DNA of 64,000 nt from Planctomycetota bacterium (GTDB lineage Bacteria > Planctomycetota > UBA1135 > UBA2386): the NCBI GenBank assembly GCA_020638735.1, contig JACKHZ010000013.1, forward strand, positions 348,346 to 412,345. The letters run 5' to 3'. How positions within the stretch are numbered: position 1 is the first letter of the stretch; every line of letters begins with the position of its first letter. The position numbers and the translations under genes are program-made. The notes beneath the pieces were generated by a model that worked only from the letters and a program-made list of their open reading frames with translations, searched no databases and had not been told where the DNA came from. Shown in pieces: positions 52,850-63,651 of the stretch.

Positions 52850-55420
52850 TCAGAAGGCGCCGATCGTCAGCGTACGCCCGTCGGAGCCGCCGATACGCGT
52901 CAGGCCGCCGGGCCCGAACTCGAACTCGACGAACTGGTGCGTCAACGTCGCGCCGACCAGCGCCGGATCGTTGGGGATCGGCAGGCTGCACGAGGCGACC
53001 CCGCCGATCGCCGGCTGGTACCACGAGGCGTCGGGGCTCGCCCAAAGCACGCAGCCGGGTGCGCCGGCCGGATGCAGCGACGACAGCGGCACGCCCGGCG
53101 AGGTGTAACCGAACACCGCGAACGCCAGCGCCGCCGGGTCGACCCCGGTGCACGTCGAAGCGAACGCGCCGCCGGTCCACGGCAGCGCGTCGACCGCCAG
53201 GACCATCGGGCCGTTGGCGCTCGCGCACGTCGCGCCGAGCTGCGTCGCCAGCGCCGGGCACGTCGTACCGAGCCGCGCGAGGGCCGGGCGGATCTCACCG
53301 CCGGCGTGCACGAACTCGCCGCCGACCAGCACGTCGCCGTCGGGCAGCTGCAGCATCGCCCGCACGCGACCGTCGGTGCCGCCGCCGAGCGCCGACCACG
53401 CGCTGCCGTTCCAGCGCGCGAGGTTGGGCACGTTCACGCCCCCCGCGGTCGCGAACGTGCCGCCAGCCAGCAGGTCGCCGCCGTTGTGGCGGACCACCGC
53501 GTCCATCTCCAACGCGAAGAGCCCGTTCTGCATCAGCGGCCCCACCGGCGACCAGACCTGACCGTCCCAGCGCCAAAGCGGTCGGTCGTCGTGGCTGCCG
53601 CTGAGCCAGAACGTGCCGGCGACGAGCAGGTCGCCGTCGGGCTCGAACAGCAGCTCGAGGCCGACTCCCTGGGGAAGCGCGCCGATCGGCGTCCAGGTGG
53701 TGCCGTCCCACCGCGCGACCCGGGCCGCCTGCCCGCCGGCCTGGCTGAAGCCGGTCGCGACGAGGTCACCGTCGGGCGACACCGCGAGCGCCTGGCAACC
53801 GGAGGAGCCGGGGACACCGACGCCGAGGCCGAGCGGTGACCAATCGACACCGTCCCAGCGCGCGATGTTCGCCGCGGGCACGCCGCCGATCGAGTCGAAG
53901 TAGCCGCCGACGATCAGGTCGCCGTTCGGCATCACGACCATCGCCCGCACGCTCGCCGCGGTGTTGCCGACGACGGCGCCGAGCGGCGCCCAGCTGCTGC
54001 CGTTCCAGCGCGCGACGTCGTCGACGGCGACGCCGCCAGCCGACGAGAAGCGGCCGCCTACGACGAGGTCTCCGCCCGGCATCGTCACCATGCACTCGGC
54101 CCCTTCGAGCCGGTTGGCGAGCCCTACCAACCCCGCGCCGAGCGGTTGCCACGCGGCCCCGTTCCACTCGGCGATCGACCCGACGAACGCGCCCCCCGCG
54201 GTCGTGAAGTACCCGGCGACGACGAGGTTGCCGTTGGGCCGCCGCACCATGGCCCGCACCACGCCGTCGAAGCCGCCGGCGACGGGCGACCATGTGGCAC
54301 CATCCCAGATCGCTGCGTTGGTCTTCTGGTAGGTACCGAACTCGAGGAACGCGCCCCCCACGGCGAGCTCGCCACCCGGCAGCTCCTGCATCGTCAGGAT
54401 CGTGCCGCTGTCACCGCCGGTGCCACCCGCGAGCCCGGACCAGGCGGCACCGTCCCAGCGCAGGACGTTGCGCGTCGCCGCCGACGTGAACGAGCCGCCG
54501 ACGAGCAGGTCGCCGTTGGCCAGCTGGCGCATGCAGAACGCAGAGCCGACGGAGAGCGTCGGGCCGAAGGGCTGCCACTGGGTGCCGTTCCATCGCGACA
54601 TCATCGCGCCGCTGAGCAGCGACGAACCGCCCGTCACCAGGTCGCCGCCCGGCAGCGCGTGCACGGCGAGCCCGGCGACACCGGGACCGGCGCCGAGCCC
54701 GGACCAGGCGGTGCCGTTCCAGACCGCGAGGTTCGGCGCGGCGACGCCCCCGGCAGTCGCGAACGAGCCGGTGACGACCAGGTCGCCGTTGCCCCGCACG
54801 ACCATCGACCGCACCTGGGTGTAGCTGCCCGGGTTGCCGGTGAGGCCGCTGCCGAGCGCCGACCAGGTGCTGCCGTTCCAGCGCGCGATGTTGTTGGCGA
54901 TCACGCCGCTGGCGACGAAGAACGAGCCGCCGGCGACCAGATCGCCGTTCGGCAGCTCGGCGAAGGCGAACACCTCGGCGAAGAAGGCGATGCCCGGCTG
55001 CATGCCGGCGCCGAGCGTCTGCCAGCCAGCGCCGGTCCAGCGCGCCACCTGGCCGGGGAAGCGCCCGCCGGCCACCAGTTCGCCGTTGGGTCGAACGTGC
55101 AGGGCCCAGACGCCGTCGGGCAGTCCGGCGCCGATCGTGCGCCACTCACCGGTCACGAGGTCGCGGGCGACGATGTGATCGGCGGCGATGTCCCCGGCGA
55201 TCGTGAAGTTGCCGCCGTAGACGAGGTGCTGCCCGAGCGGCCCGGCCCCGTCCGGATCCCACAGGCACGACGCCGAGACCGTGCCGTCGAAGCCCGGCAG
55301 ACCCTCACCCGGCTGCCAGACGTTGCTGCACTGCGCCGCGGCGAACGCGCCGGTGAGAGCGCACGCGGCGACCAGCAGGAGCAGGGCCGGCAGACGGAGA
55401 CGCGCGGTCGGTTGGTGCAT
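52850..55420 (-). CDS. Secreted delta-60-repeat (Kelch-like) protein
   Basis: 856 residues with signal peptide MHQPTARLRLPALLLLVAAC then ALTGAFAA. About ten delta-60-type repeats, each with a core of the form x-x-G-D-L-V-x-G-G-x-F-x-x-A-G-G and W-N/D-G-x-x-W-x-x-L-G, for example GNGDLVVTGSFATAGGVAAP and NLAVWNGTAWSGLGAGPGVA. These form a propeller. The C-terminal 130 residues are a beta domain with GAPGCVLWASPDASWYQPAI, as in the other secreted proteins here. Two codons of the same frame precede the chosen start. Presumed extracellular. Confidence 0.85.
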   Translation of the reverse strand: MHQPTARLRLPALLLLVAACALTGAFAAAQCSNVWQPGEGLPGFDGTVSASCLWDPDGAGPLGQHLVYGGNFTIAGDIAADHIVARDLVTGEWRTIGAGLPDGVWALHVRPNGELVAGGRFPGQVARWTGAGWQTLGAGMQPGIAFFAEVFAFAELPNGDLVAGGSFFVASGVIANNIARWNGSTWSALGSGLTGNPGSYTQVRSMVVRGNGDLVVTGSFATAGGVAAPNLAVWNGTAWSGLGAGPGVAGLAVHALPGGDLVTGGSSLLSGAMMSRWNGTQWQPFGPTLSVGSAFCMRQLANGDLLVGGSFTSAATRNVLRWDGAAWSGLAGGTGGDSGTILTMQELPGGELAVGGAFLEFGTYQKTNAAIWDGATWSPVAGGFDGVVRAMVRRPNGNLVVAGYFTTAGGAFVGSIAEWNGAAWQPLGAGLVGLANRLEGAECMVTMPGGDLVVGGRFSSAGGVAVDDVARWNGSSWAPLGAVVGNTAASVRAMVVMPNGDLIVGGYFDSIGGVPAANIARWDGVDWSPLGLGVGVPGSSGCQALAVSPDGDLVATGFSQAGGQAARVARWDGTTWTPIGALPQGVGLELLFEPDGDLLVAGTFWLSGSHDDRPLWRWDGQVWSPVGPLMQNGLFALEMDAVVRHNGGDLLAGGTFATAGGVNVPNLARWNGSAWSALGGGTDGRVRAMLQLPDGDVLVGGEFVHAGGEIRPALARLGTTCPALATQLGATCASANGPMVLAVDALPWTGGAFASTCTGVDPAALAFAVFGYTSPGVPLSSLHPAGAPGCVLWASPDASWYQPAIGGVASCSLPIPNDPALVGATLTHQFVEFEFGPGGLTRIGGSDGRTLTIGAF

Positions 55421-55624
55421 GGCGAGGGTCGGCCGGCACAGCAAGGTCCGGACCCGTAGCGCGATGTTCTACCGGGCGGGAGCGCCCCTGGGGCGGAGTC
55501 CCGTCGTCGCGGCCCCTGCGACGGCGCGCCGGCGATCCGGATCAGCGAAGGTGTCGGGATCACGCCGGCCGGCCCCGCCCCATCCTGACCCGTCGGCCCG
55601 GCTTCGCTATGGTGTTCGCCCCCG

Positions 55625-57256
<1,632 letters not shown>

Positions 57257-57263
57257 CGGGGCG

Positions 57264-58082
57264 TCACTGCGGTTCGACGTCGCGCGCCAGCTCGAACAGC
57301 ACCGCGCGATGGTCGGACGCGGCGGTCGGCACGACGCGCGCGGAGCGGCAGCGCCAGCCCTCGATGCCGGCGCGCTGCGCGCGCAGCAGCCAGTCGATGC
57401 GCTTCTGCGGCGCCTTCGCCGGGTAGCTCGCGCCCGCGGCGTCGCCGTTGGCCTCGCGCCAGCAATCGATCAGCTCGCGGCACGCGGCGTCGTGCACGCG
57501 GCTGCCGGGCAGGTCGTTGAAGTCGCCGCCGACGGCGATCAGGCCGCGTTCTCGCACCAGCTGCAGCAGCTCGGCGACGTTCTGCAGCCGCTCGCGGTCG
57601 TCCTCGCGGTAGTCGATGTGCGTGCAGCCGATGCCGAGCGGCCCGGCCGGGGTCGTCACGCGCGCCGTCAACAGCCCGCGCTGCTCGCCATCGCGCAGCA
57701 TGCGGTAGTGCAGGTTGTACTGCGACTCGATCGGATACCGGCTGAGGATCGCGTTGCCGTAGCTGCCGCCCTGGAACGGGATGTTCTGCGCGAACGCGGC
57801 GTGCATGCCGAGCTGCTGCGCGAGCACCTTCGGGATGTCGATGCCGTCGCTGCGCTTGCAGCCGACGTCGACCTCTTGCAGCAGCACGAAGTCCGGTTGC
57901 AGCGCCTTCAGCTCGGCGCCGAGTCGTTCGACGTCGACGCGCTCGTCGAGGCCGGCGCCGTGGTGGATGTTCCACGTGACGACGCGCAGCTCGTGCGGCC
58001 CCGCGTCGGGCGTGATTCCGGGCGCGAACGCTTCGCAGGCGGTCAGCAGCAGCAGCACGAACAGACAGCCGATCGACCTCAT
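57264..58082 (-). CDS. Endonuclease/exonuclease/phosphatase (EEP) family lipoprotein
   Basis: 272 residues with lipoprotein signal (LFVLLLLTACEAFA). EEP catalytic motifs: RVVTWNIHHGAGLDER, VLLQEVDVG (Glu metal ligand), IGCTHIDYREDDRERLQ, GGDFNDLPGS and TAASDHRAVLFELA with the terminal SDH. A phosphodiesterase or nuclease anchored outside the cytoplasm. Its start overlaps the stop of the upstream gene (ATGA). Confidence 0.9.
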   Translation of the reverse strand: MRSIGCLFVLLLLTACEAFAPGITPDAGPHELRVVTWNIHHGAGLDERVDVERLGAELKALQPDFVLLQEVDVGCKRSDGIDIPKVLAQQLGMHAAFAQNIPFQGGSYGNAILSRYPIESQYNLHYRMLRDGEQRGLLTARVTTPAGPLGIGCTHIDYREDDRERLQNVAELLQLVRERGLIAVGGDFNDLPGSRVHDAACRELIDCWREANGDAAGASYPAKAPQKRIDWLLRAQRAGIEGWRCRSARVVPTAASDHRAVLFELARDVEPQ

Positions 58083-58705
58083 CGCGACACCTCCGCACCG
58101 AGCCCGGTGAACGACTCCGACAACCATTGCGCAGTGCGCGCCGCGTGCCCGTCGTCGCGCCGCGGCGCCCAGACCAGCGCCATCACGCGGCGCGTCGCCT
58201 CGTCGGTCTTGGTGCGCTGCGCGTCCTTGACCGCGTTGGCGCACGGCCCTTCCGCGTCGCAGAGACACAGCAACCCGCCGACGTCGATCTCCTGGCCGCC
58301 GCGGTTGAACACGTAGGTGGCGCCCTGCGGCGGTCGCCGCACCGCGAACGGCGCCCTGGCCCGATCGAGGTCGACGACGCTGATCGGCAGGCCGCTGTGC
58401 AGCGACGCGGCGTTGCCGACGTCGACCACGGCGTTGATCGTGCCGAGCCGACCGTCCGTCGCCGCCGAGGCGAGATACTCGGACGACGGCTTGCCGCGCC
58501 CCGTCGGCCGGTAGCCGTGCCCGCGCAGCAGGTCGCGCACCGCGTCGCGCAGGCCGTCGGGTGGCGACACCGGCGCGGGTGCGTCGGCGCGCAGCAGCGC
58601 CGTCAGCCACGCCGGCGACGGCAGCTGGCCGAGCGACCTCGGCAGCTGCACGACCAGCGTCTGCAGGTCGAGGCCCGGCGCGTCCTCGATCGGGATCGTC
58701 GTCAT
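58079..58705 (-). CDS. B3/B4 tRNA-binding-domain protein
   Basis: 208 residues. The middle and C-terminal part (INAVVDVGNAASLHSGLPIS, VVDLDRARAPFAVRRPPQG, LLCLCDAEGPCANAVKDAQR, MALVWAPR) is the B3/B4 fold of phenylalanyl-tRNA synthetase beta subunits found also in stand-alone proteins, some of which edit mischarged tRNA. The N-terminal 60 residues are unrecognised. Start ATG at 58705; the four-base overlap with the EEP gene implies coupling. Substrate unknown. Confidence 0.85.
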   Translation of the reverse strand: MTTIPIEDAPGLDLQTLVVQLPRSLGQLPSPAWLTALLRADAPAPVSPPDGLRDAVRDLLRGHGYRPTGRGKPSSEYLASAATDGRLGTINAVVDVGNAASLHSGLPISVVDLDRARAPFAVRRPPQGATYVFNRGGQEIDVGGLLCLCDAEGPCANAVKDAQRTKTDEATRRVMALVWAPRRDDGHAARTAQWLSESFTGLGAEVSR

Positions 58706-58762
58706 CGGCGGGCAAGCTACCCGCTGCAACGAGGGTACTGAACCCGGTTCATCCTGCTCGTC

Positions 58763-59911
58763 TCACCGTTCGCGCGGCGTGGTGAGGAACTCGCGTTCGG
58801 TGGCGAGGCCAGCGGGCAGCTCCGGGTTGAACTCCGGGGCCTCGATGACGAACTCACGGTTGTTGCGCGTGCCCTCCTGCAGCCACCTCGTCGGCAGCAG
58901 CAGCGGGCCGCACGGGGTCGTCTCGAGCAGTCGGTAGCGCACGGGATCGCGACCGTCGACGTGCCGCTCCGTCGCGACGATCGAACCGCTGTCCAGGTCG
59001 ACGAACATCACCCACTCGGGCCCAGCGTCCTGGCTGCGCCCGGTGAGGCGCACGCCGAGCACGGCGGTGTGGGCGTCACCGTATTCCGGCAGCAGGCGGA
59101 GCTGTGCGCCCGGGCGCAGCAGCAGCAGCGGCAGGAAGTACATCGTCGACAGCTCGTGGTAGGGCCCGCGCGCGCCCATCTTGACGTGCTGGTTGCCACC
59201 CCAGATCAGCTGCAGATCGGCGGCGGTGTCGAACACCGAGACCTTCCACGGCGTCGCGCGCGCACCCGGCGGGATCACCGCGTGCCCCTCGATCCGCAGG
59301 ATGCCTTCGCGCCGATCCCAGAGGATCACGTTGTCGCGCTGCCAGCAGCGGAACGTCGCCAGATCGCCGAGCGCCGCGCCGCCGTAGTGGGCGACGACCC
59401 GCGCAGCGATCGCCAACGCAGCCTCGTCGGGCTTCGCGCCCGGGCCGTTGGCGACGCGCTGCAATGCGGCGAGCACCCTGTCGCGCGCCGTGGCTGCATC
59501 GTCTGCGGTCAGCGCTTCCTCGAGCTCTACGCGCAGGATGCTCGGCGTCTCGCCCGCGGGCTCCGCTCCCCACGCCTCGATCATCGCGTCTCCCGCCGCG
59601 CCGAGCAGCACGGTGGGCCGGTCCCAGCGCGCCAGCGGACCGAGCGGCGGCGGCGACGGCAGCTCGGTCTCGGCCGGCCAATCGACGACCACCACGTCCA
59701 GCAGCCGCAGCTTCTCCGGCGCGCAGTCACCACCCTCGAAGCGCTGCACGCGAAGCCCGGCGTCGCGCAACCAACCCGCGACCACTCCGGCCCGCTCCGC
59801 ATCCGCCCGGGCGACCAACCCGACCGACAGCGGCGGCGCCTTGGGTTGCTGCGCCATCGACGCCGCGACGAGTACCGGAAGAACAAAGAACGCGCGGAGG
59901 AAGTAGGTCAT
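58763..59911 (-). CDS. Exported protein, unknown function
   Basis: 382 residues with a Sec signal (FFVLPVLVAASMAQ). The part from about residue 25 to 90 (VGLVARADAERAGVVAGWLR; LRLLDVVVVDWPAETELP) looks like a Rossmann-type beta-alpha unit; from about 175 it becomes a beta-rich domain (NVILWDRREGILRIEGHAVI, STMYFLPLLLLRPGAQLRL) that may bind a ligand. A conserved signature was not recognised. It may be co-transcribed with the pair downstream (B3/B4 and EEP), which lies about 57 bp away on the same strand. Confidence 0.65.
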   Translation of the reverse strand: MTYFLRAFFVLPVLVAASMAQQPKAPPLSVGLVARADAERAGVVAGWLRDAGLRVQRFEGGDCAPEKLRLLDVVVVDWPAETELPSPPPLGPLARWDRPTVLLGAAGDAMIEAWGAEPAGETPSILRVELEEALTADDAATARDRVLAALQRVANGPGAKPDEAALAIAARVVAHYGGAALGDLATFRCWQRDNVILWDRREGILRIEGHAVIPPGARATPWKVSVFDTAADLQLIWGGNQHVKMGARGPYHELSTMYFLPLLLLRPGAQLRLLPEYGDAHTAVLGVRLTGRSQDAGPEWVMFVDLDSGSIVATERHVDGRDPVRYRLLETTPCGPLLLPTRWLQEGTRNNREFVIEAPEFNPELPAGLATEREFLTTPRER

Positions 59912-59960
59912 GGGCGCACGGCCAACGGCGACGCCCCCCGCGAGTTCCGCGGCAGGCGCC

Positions 59961-61349
59961 TCATTCGATGCCGAAGCCTAGCTGCCGCAGCTCGTCGATC
60001 AGCACCTCGCGCGCAGCAGCGTAGCTGCTGCCCTCGCCCCACGCCTTGGCCATGCGCTCGGCCCAGCCCTTGTCCTCGCCGACCGGCCGGCCGTTGTAGC
60101 CGCCCTGCTCGGCGTTGGTGCGTCTCGCCCAGGCGCGCATGCCGTCGTCGGCCTTGCGCAGCACGTCGGCGACGTCGGAGGCGTCGTAGCGGTTCCAGTG
60201 CAGCACGCCCGACAGCGGCATACGGCCGCGCGGCACCGGGTCGTCGGCGGGCACGCCGACCGTCATGCCGAACACCACGTAGCAGTGCGCCGGCAGGCCC
60301 AGCTTCTGGGCGAGCTCGAGCGGGTGGTTGCGCGCGGCGCCGATCATGCAGACGCCGAAGCCCTCGGCCTCGGCAGCGAGCGCGAGGTTCTGGCCGAGCA
60401 GCGCGGCGTCGACCGTCGCCTGCAAGAACAGCTCGAAGCTCTGCGATTGCAGCTCGGTGCCGTGCTGCGTGCACGCCTCGGCGAGCTTCGACAGGTCGGC
60501 GCAGATCGCGAGGAACACCGGCGCCTCGACGATGTGCCGCTGGCCGCCGCACAGCCGCGCGCAGTCGTTCTTCAGCTCGGCGTCGCGCACGGCGACCACC
60601 GCGTAGGCCTGGATGAAGCTCGACGTCGATGCATGGCGCGCTGCATCCACCAGGCGTTCGATCTGCGGATCCGGGATCGGGTCCGGGCGATACGAGCGGT
60701 GGCTGCGGTGGCGGAACATCTGCGCCACCGTGCTCCACGGCTGCCCGGTCAGCGCCGCGCGCGCCGAGCGCAGGTCCTCCGGCCGATCGAGATCGCAGCG
60801 CACCCACGGGTTGGAGGTCGTCACCGCGCGCACGCGCTCCGCGTCGCGGCGCACGACGTCGCGCATCGTCACGCCGCCGCGGTCGATCTCGGCGAACACC
60901 GCGCGCGTCATCGCCACCGGATGCCCGGGCTGCTGGCGATACAGCGGCAGCGCGATGTCGCAGTCGTCGCGCAGCAGCGTCGCGCGCAGCGCCAGCAGCG
61001 TGTCCGCCTCGACCAGCGCGTGGTCGACCGGGAACACCATCACCGCCTCGGCGTCGCGCGGCAGCTCGAGGAACGCCATGCGCAGGCTGTCCGCCATCTC
61101 GCCCTTGCCGCTGGCCTTCACCAGCGTCACCTCGACGCCGTCGCCGGACAGCTCCGGCAGCGGCGCGGCGTCGTTGCGACGCACGATCAGCACCTTGCCG
61201 ATGCCGGCGGCGCAGCAGGTCGCGACGATGCGCGCGATCGCGGACTTGCCGCCGAGATCGAGCAGCGCCTTGTCCTGGCCCATGCGCTCGCCGAGCCCGG
61301 CGGCAGGCACGATCGCGACGGTTCGCAGCCCGGCGCGGGACTGGCTCAC
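59961..61349 (-). CDS. MobA/MocA-like nucleotidyltransferase fused to nitroreductase-family flavoprotein
   Basis: 462 residues from a GTG at 61349. Residues 1 to about 205: NTP-transferase fold with IVPAAGLGERMGQDKALLDL (the LAAGxSxRMGxxK signature), VMVFPVDHALVE and DIALPLYRQQPGHPVAMTR, as in the MocA/MobA cytidylyl or guanylyl transferases. Residues about 215-462: nitroreductase (NfsA-like) fold, with MFRHRSHRSYRPDPI, SSFIQAYAVVAVRDAELK, VFLAICADLSKLAE and FGMTVGVPADDPVPRGRMPL. The start overlaps the pyrE stop (GTGA). Such a fusion is unusual; a link between molybdenum cofactor nucleotide loading and flavin chemistry is speculation. Confidence 0.8.
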   Translation of the reverse strand: MSQSRAGLRTVAIVPAAGLGERMGQDKALLDLGGKSAIARIVATCCAAGIGKVLIVRRNDAAPLPELSGDGVEVTLVKASGKGEMADSLRMAFLELPRDAEAVMVFPVDHALVEADTLLALRATLLRDDCDIALPLYRQQPGHPVAMTRAVFAEIDRGGVTMRDVVRRDAERVRAVTTSNPWVRCDLDRPEDLRSARAALTGQPWSTVAQMFRHRSHRSYRPDPIPDPQIERLVDAARHASTSSFIQAYAVVAVRDAELKNDCARLCGGQRHIVEAPVFLAICADLSKLAEACTQHGTELQSQSFELFLQATVDAALLGQNLALAAEAEGFGVCMIGAARNHPLELAQKLGLPAHCYVVFGMTVGVPADDPVPRGRMPLSGVLHWNRYDASDVADVLRKADDGMRAWARRTNAEQGGYNGRPVGEDKGWAERMAKAWGEGSSYAAAREVLIDELRQLGFGIE

Positions 61350-61912
61350 GACGCGCGGATCTCGCTGAGGGTCACCAGGCACTCGACCTTGTGCGCCTTG
61401 CGGAACGGCTCGGCGTCGGGGTCCTCGCGGTCGGCGATCGCCATCACCACCACCGGCACCGCGCCGACCTCGAGCACCGCGTCGATCGCCTTCTTGGCCG
61501 AGCCACCGGTCGTCACCGTGTCTTCGATGATGCAGACCTTCTGCCCCTTCTCGAGGTCGCCCTCGATGCGCGAGCCGGTGCCGTGGCCCTTGGCCTCCTT
61601 GCGCACCAGGAACGCGCTGAGGTTCTGCCCGCTCTCGTACGACAGCGCCGCGACCGCGCTGGCCAGCGGATCGGCGCCGAGCGTCAAGCCGCCGACGGCG
61701 GTGATCTCGGGATACGCCTTCAGCTTGTCCAGCAGCAGCTTGGCGATCAGCCACAGCCCCTCGGGGTGCAGCGAGACCTTCTTGCCGTTGATGTAGAACG
61801 TCGAGCGCTTGCCCGACGCGAGCACGATGTCGAGGCCGTCCTTGTAGGCGCGTTCGCGGATCAGCTCGAGCAGACGGGCCTTGGCGGCGGCAGGTTCGAA
61901 GGGGGTCGTCAC
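61346..61912 (-). CDS. pyrE: Orotate phosphoribosyltransferase
   Basis: 188 residues from a GTG at 61912. It adds PRPP to orotate in pyrimidine synthesis. PRPP-binding motif VCIIEDTVTTGGSAKKAIDA, the flexible-loop Lys/Arg region FLVRKEAKGHGTGSRIEGDL, N-terminal KSTFYIN-like GKRSTFYINGKKVSLHPEGL and GGLTLGADPLASAVAALSYE. These are all intact. Coupled to the nucleotidyltransferase-nitroreductase gene by a four-base overlap, although no functional link is known. Divergent from the O-methyltransferase gene. Confidence 0.96.
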   Translation of the reverse strand: MTTPFEPAAAKARLLELIRERAYKDGLDIVLASGKRSTFYINGKKVSLHPEGLWLIAKLLLDKLKAYPEITAVGGLTLGADPLASAVAALSYESGQNLSAFLVRKEAKGHGTGSRIEGDLEKGQKVCIIEDTVTTGGSAKKAIDAVLEVGAVPVVVMAIADREDPDAEPFRKAHKVECLVTLSEIRAS

Positions 61913-61936
61913 GGGGTCATGAGATACCGTGGCGGC

Positions 61937-62584
61937 ATGTCGAAGACGAGCACCCCGGTCGACGCGACGCTGTTCGCCTACCTGGCCGGCAAGACGATCC
62001 AGCAGGACGACTACCTGTCGCGGCTCTGCGACGCCGCCAACGAGGCCGGCCTGCCGGAGATCCAGATCGCGCCGGAGCAGGCGGCGTTCCTGCGCATCGT
62101 GCTGCGGGCGATGGCCGCCAGGACCGTGGTCGAGGTCGGCACGCTCGGCGGCTACTCGGCGATCTCGATGGCGCGCGCGTTGCCGGCGGACGGCAAGGTG
62201 ATCACGCACGAGGTCGAGGCGAAGCACGCCGAGTTCGCGCGGCGCTGGATCGCCGATTCCGACCAGCAGGGCAAGGTCGAGGTCGTGCTCGGGCCGGCCG
62301 CGGAGACGCTGGCCCGGCTCCCGGACGGTTCGGCGGACGCGATGTTCGTCGACGCCGACAAGACCGGCTACGTCGGCTACCTGCAGCAGGCGATGCGCAT
62401 CGTGCGGCCCGGCGGCGCGATCTTCGCCGACAACGTGCTGGCCAGCGGTCGCATCGCCGATGGCACCGGGGAGAAGGAACGGGCCCTGCGCGCCTTCCTC
62501 GACGCGGCGCAGGCCAGGTCGGACCTGCACGGCGTGGTAGTGCCGCTCGGCGACGGCATCTGGTTCGGCACGCGGCTCGGCTGA
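61937..62584 (+). CDS. Class I SAM-dependent O-methyltransferase
   Basis: 215 residues. Family 3 O-methyltransferase (catechol- or caffeoyl-CoA-type): SAM-binding VVEVGTLGGYSAISMARALP, ALPADGKVITHEVEAKHAEF, metal-binding Asp in MFVDADKTGYVGYLQQAM, IVRPGGAIFADNVLASGRIA. It needs a divalent metal. Substrate unknown. Start ATG at 61937, 24 bp from the pyrE start on the other strand. Confidence 0.93.
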   Translation: MSKTSTPVDATLFAYLAGKTIQQDDYLSRLCDAANEAGLPEIQIAPEQAAFLRIVLRAMAARTVVEVGTLGGYSAISMARALPADGKVITHEVEAKHAEFARRWIADSDQQGKVEVVLGPAAETLARLPDGSADAMFVDADKTGYVGYLQQAMRIVRPGGAIFADNVLASGRIADGTGEKERALRAFLDAAQARSDLHGVVVPLGDGIWFGTRLG

Positions 62585-62648
62585 GCCCGGAATCGACCGT
62601 TCGTTCGGCGCCGACGCGCGGCTAGCATTCCGCGACCCGAGAGGTCCC

Positions 62649-63620
62649 TTGACCCAGCCCAGCCCAGAGACTTCACGCAACGCCAGCCATCAGGCCCAGC
62701 CGGGCCCGCGTCCGCTCGACGCCGGCATGGTCGTCGTCGAGGACTTCGCCGCGGCGGAGACGAAGGTGCGCGACGGCATCGACAGCTCGCGGCTGGTGGT
62801 GCTGCAGGGCCAGGAGCGCACGCACGCGCTGACGGCCGCGCTGGCCGGCGCCGCCGAGGGTCGCGGCCCGGTGCCGGTGCGCGCGCACACGCCGCCGTGG
62901 CGCACGCTGGTGGTGATCCCGACCTACAACGAGAAGGGCAACGTCGAGGCGATCGTGCGCGCCGTGCACAGCTACCTCGACTGCGACGTGCTGATCGTCG
63001 ACGACGGTTCGCCGGACGGCACCGGCGAGATCGCCGATCGCATGAGCGCCGCCGATGCGCGCGTCAAGGTCCTGCACCGGCAAGGCAAGCAGGGCCTCGG
63101 CACCGCCTACATCGCCGGCTTCCGCTTCGCGATCGAGCACGGCTACGAGCGCGTCTGCGAGATGGACGCCGACTTCAGCCACGCGCCGTGGGACCTGCCG
63201 CGGCTGGTGTTCGCCTCGGGCGACGCGGAGCTGGTCATCGGCAGCCGCTACGTCAAGGGCGGCTGCACGGTCGGCTGGGACTTCAAGCGGCGCATGCTGT
63301 CGCGCGGCGCCAACCTCTACACCCGCATGGTGCTGTCGTCCGGCGTGCGCGACAACACCGCCGGCTTCCGCTGCTTCCAGGTCGCGGCGCTGCAGCAACT
63401 CGACCTCGCCGCCGTGCACGCGCAGGGCTACGCGTTCCAGATCGAGATGGCGTTCCGCATGGTGCGGCGCGGCTTCAAGGTCAAGGAGGTCCCGATCCAC
63501 TTCGTCGACCGCCGCGTCGGCCAGTCGAAGATGGACGGCAAGATCGCGCGCGAGGCGCTGCTGCTGGTGCCGAAGCTGCGCGGGCGCGTGCCGAAGCAGC
63601 GTGGCGAAGCCGGCGCCTGA
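62649..63620 (+). CDS. Polyprenol monophosphomannose synthase-like glycosyltransferase (GT2)
   Basis: 323 residues from a TTG at 62649 (possible alternatives lie inside the 85-residue N-terminal extension, which is not part of the GT2 fold). GT2 core from about residue 87: VVIPTYNEKGNVEAIVRAVH, DVLIVDDGSPDGTGEIADRM, GLGTAYIAGFRFAIEHGYER, EMDADFSHAPWDLPRL, GFKVKEVPIHFVDRRVGQSK. This is the dolichyl/polyprenyl-phosphate mannose synthase type, transferring a sugar to a lipid phosphate. No C-terminal membrane anchor is seen. Confidence 0.9.
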   Translation: MTQPSPETSRNASHQAQPGPRPLDAGMVVVEDFAAAETKVRDGIDSSRLVVLQGQERTHALTAALAGAAEGRGPVPVRAHTPPWRTLVVIPTYNEKGNVEAIVRAVHSYLDCDVLIVDDGSPDGTGEIADRMSAADARVKVLHRQGKQGLGTAYIAGFRFAIEHGYERVCEMDADFSHAPWDLPRLVFASGDAELVIGSRYVKGGCTVGWDFKRRMLSRGANLYTRMVLSSGVRDNTAGFRCFQVAALQQLDLAAVHAQGYAFQIEMAFRMVRRGFKVKEVPIHFVDRRVGQSKMDGKIAREALLLVPKLRGRVPKQRGEAGA

Positions 63621-63651
63621 GCGCCGCGGATCCGCCGAAGCGCCGCCGCGC

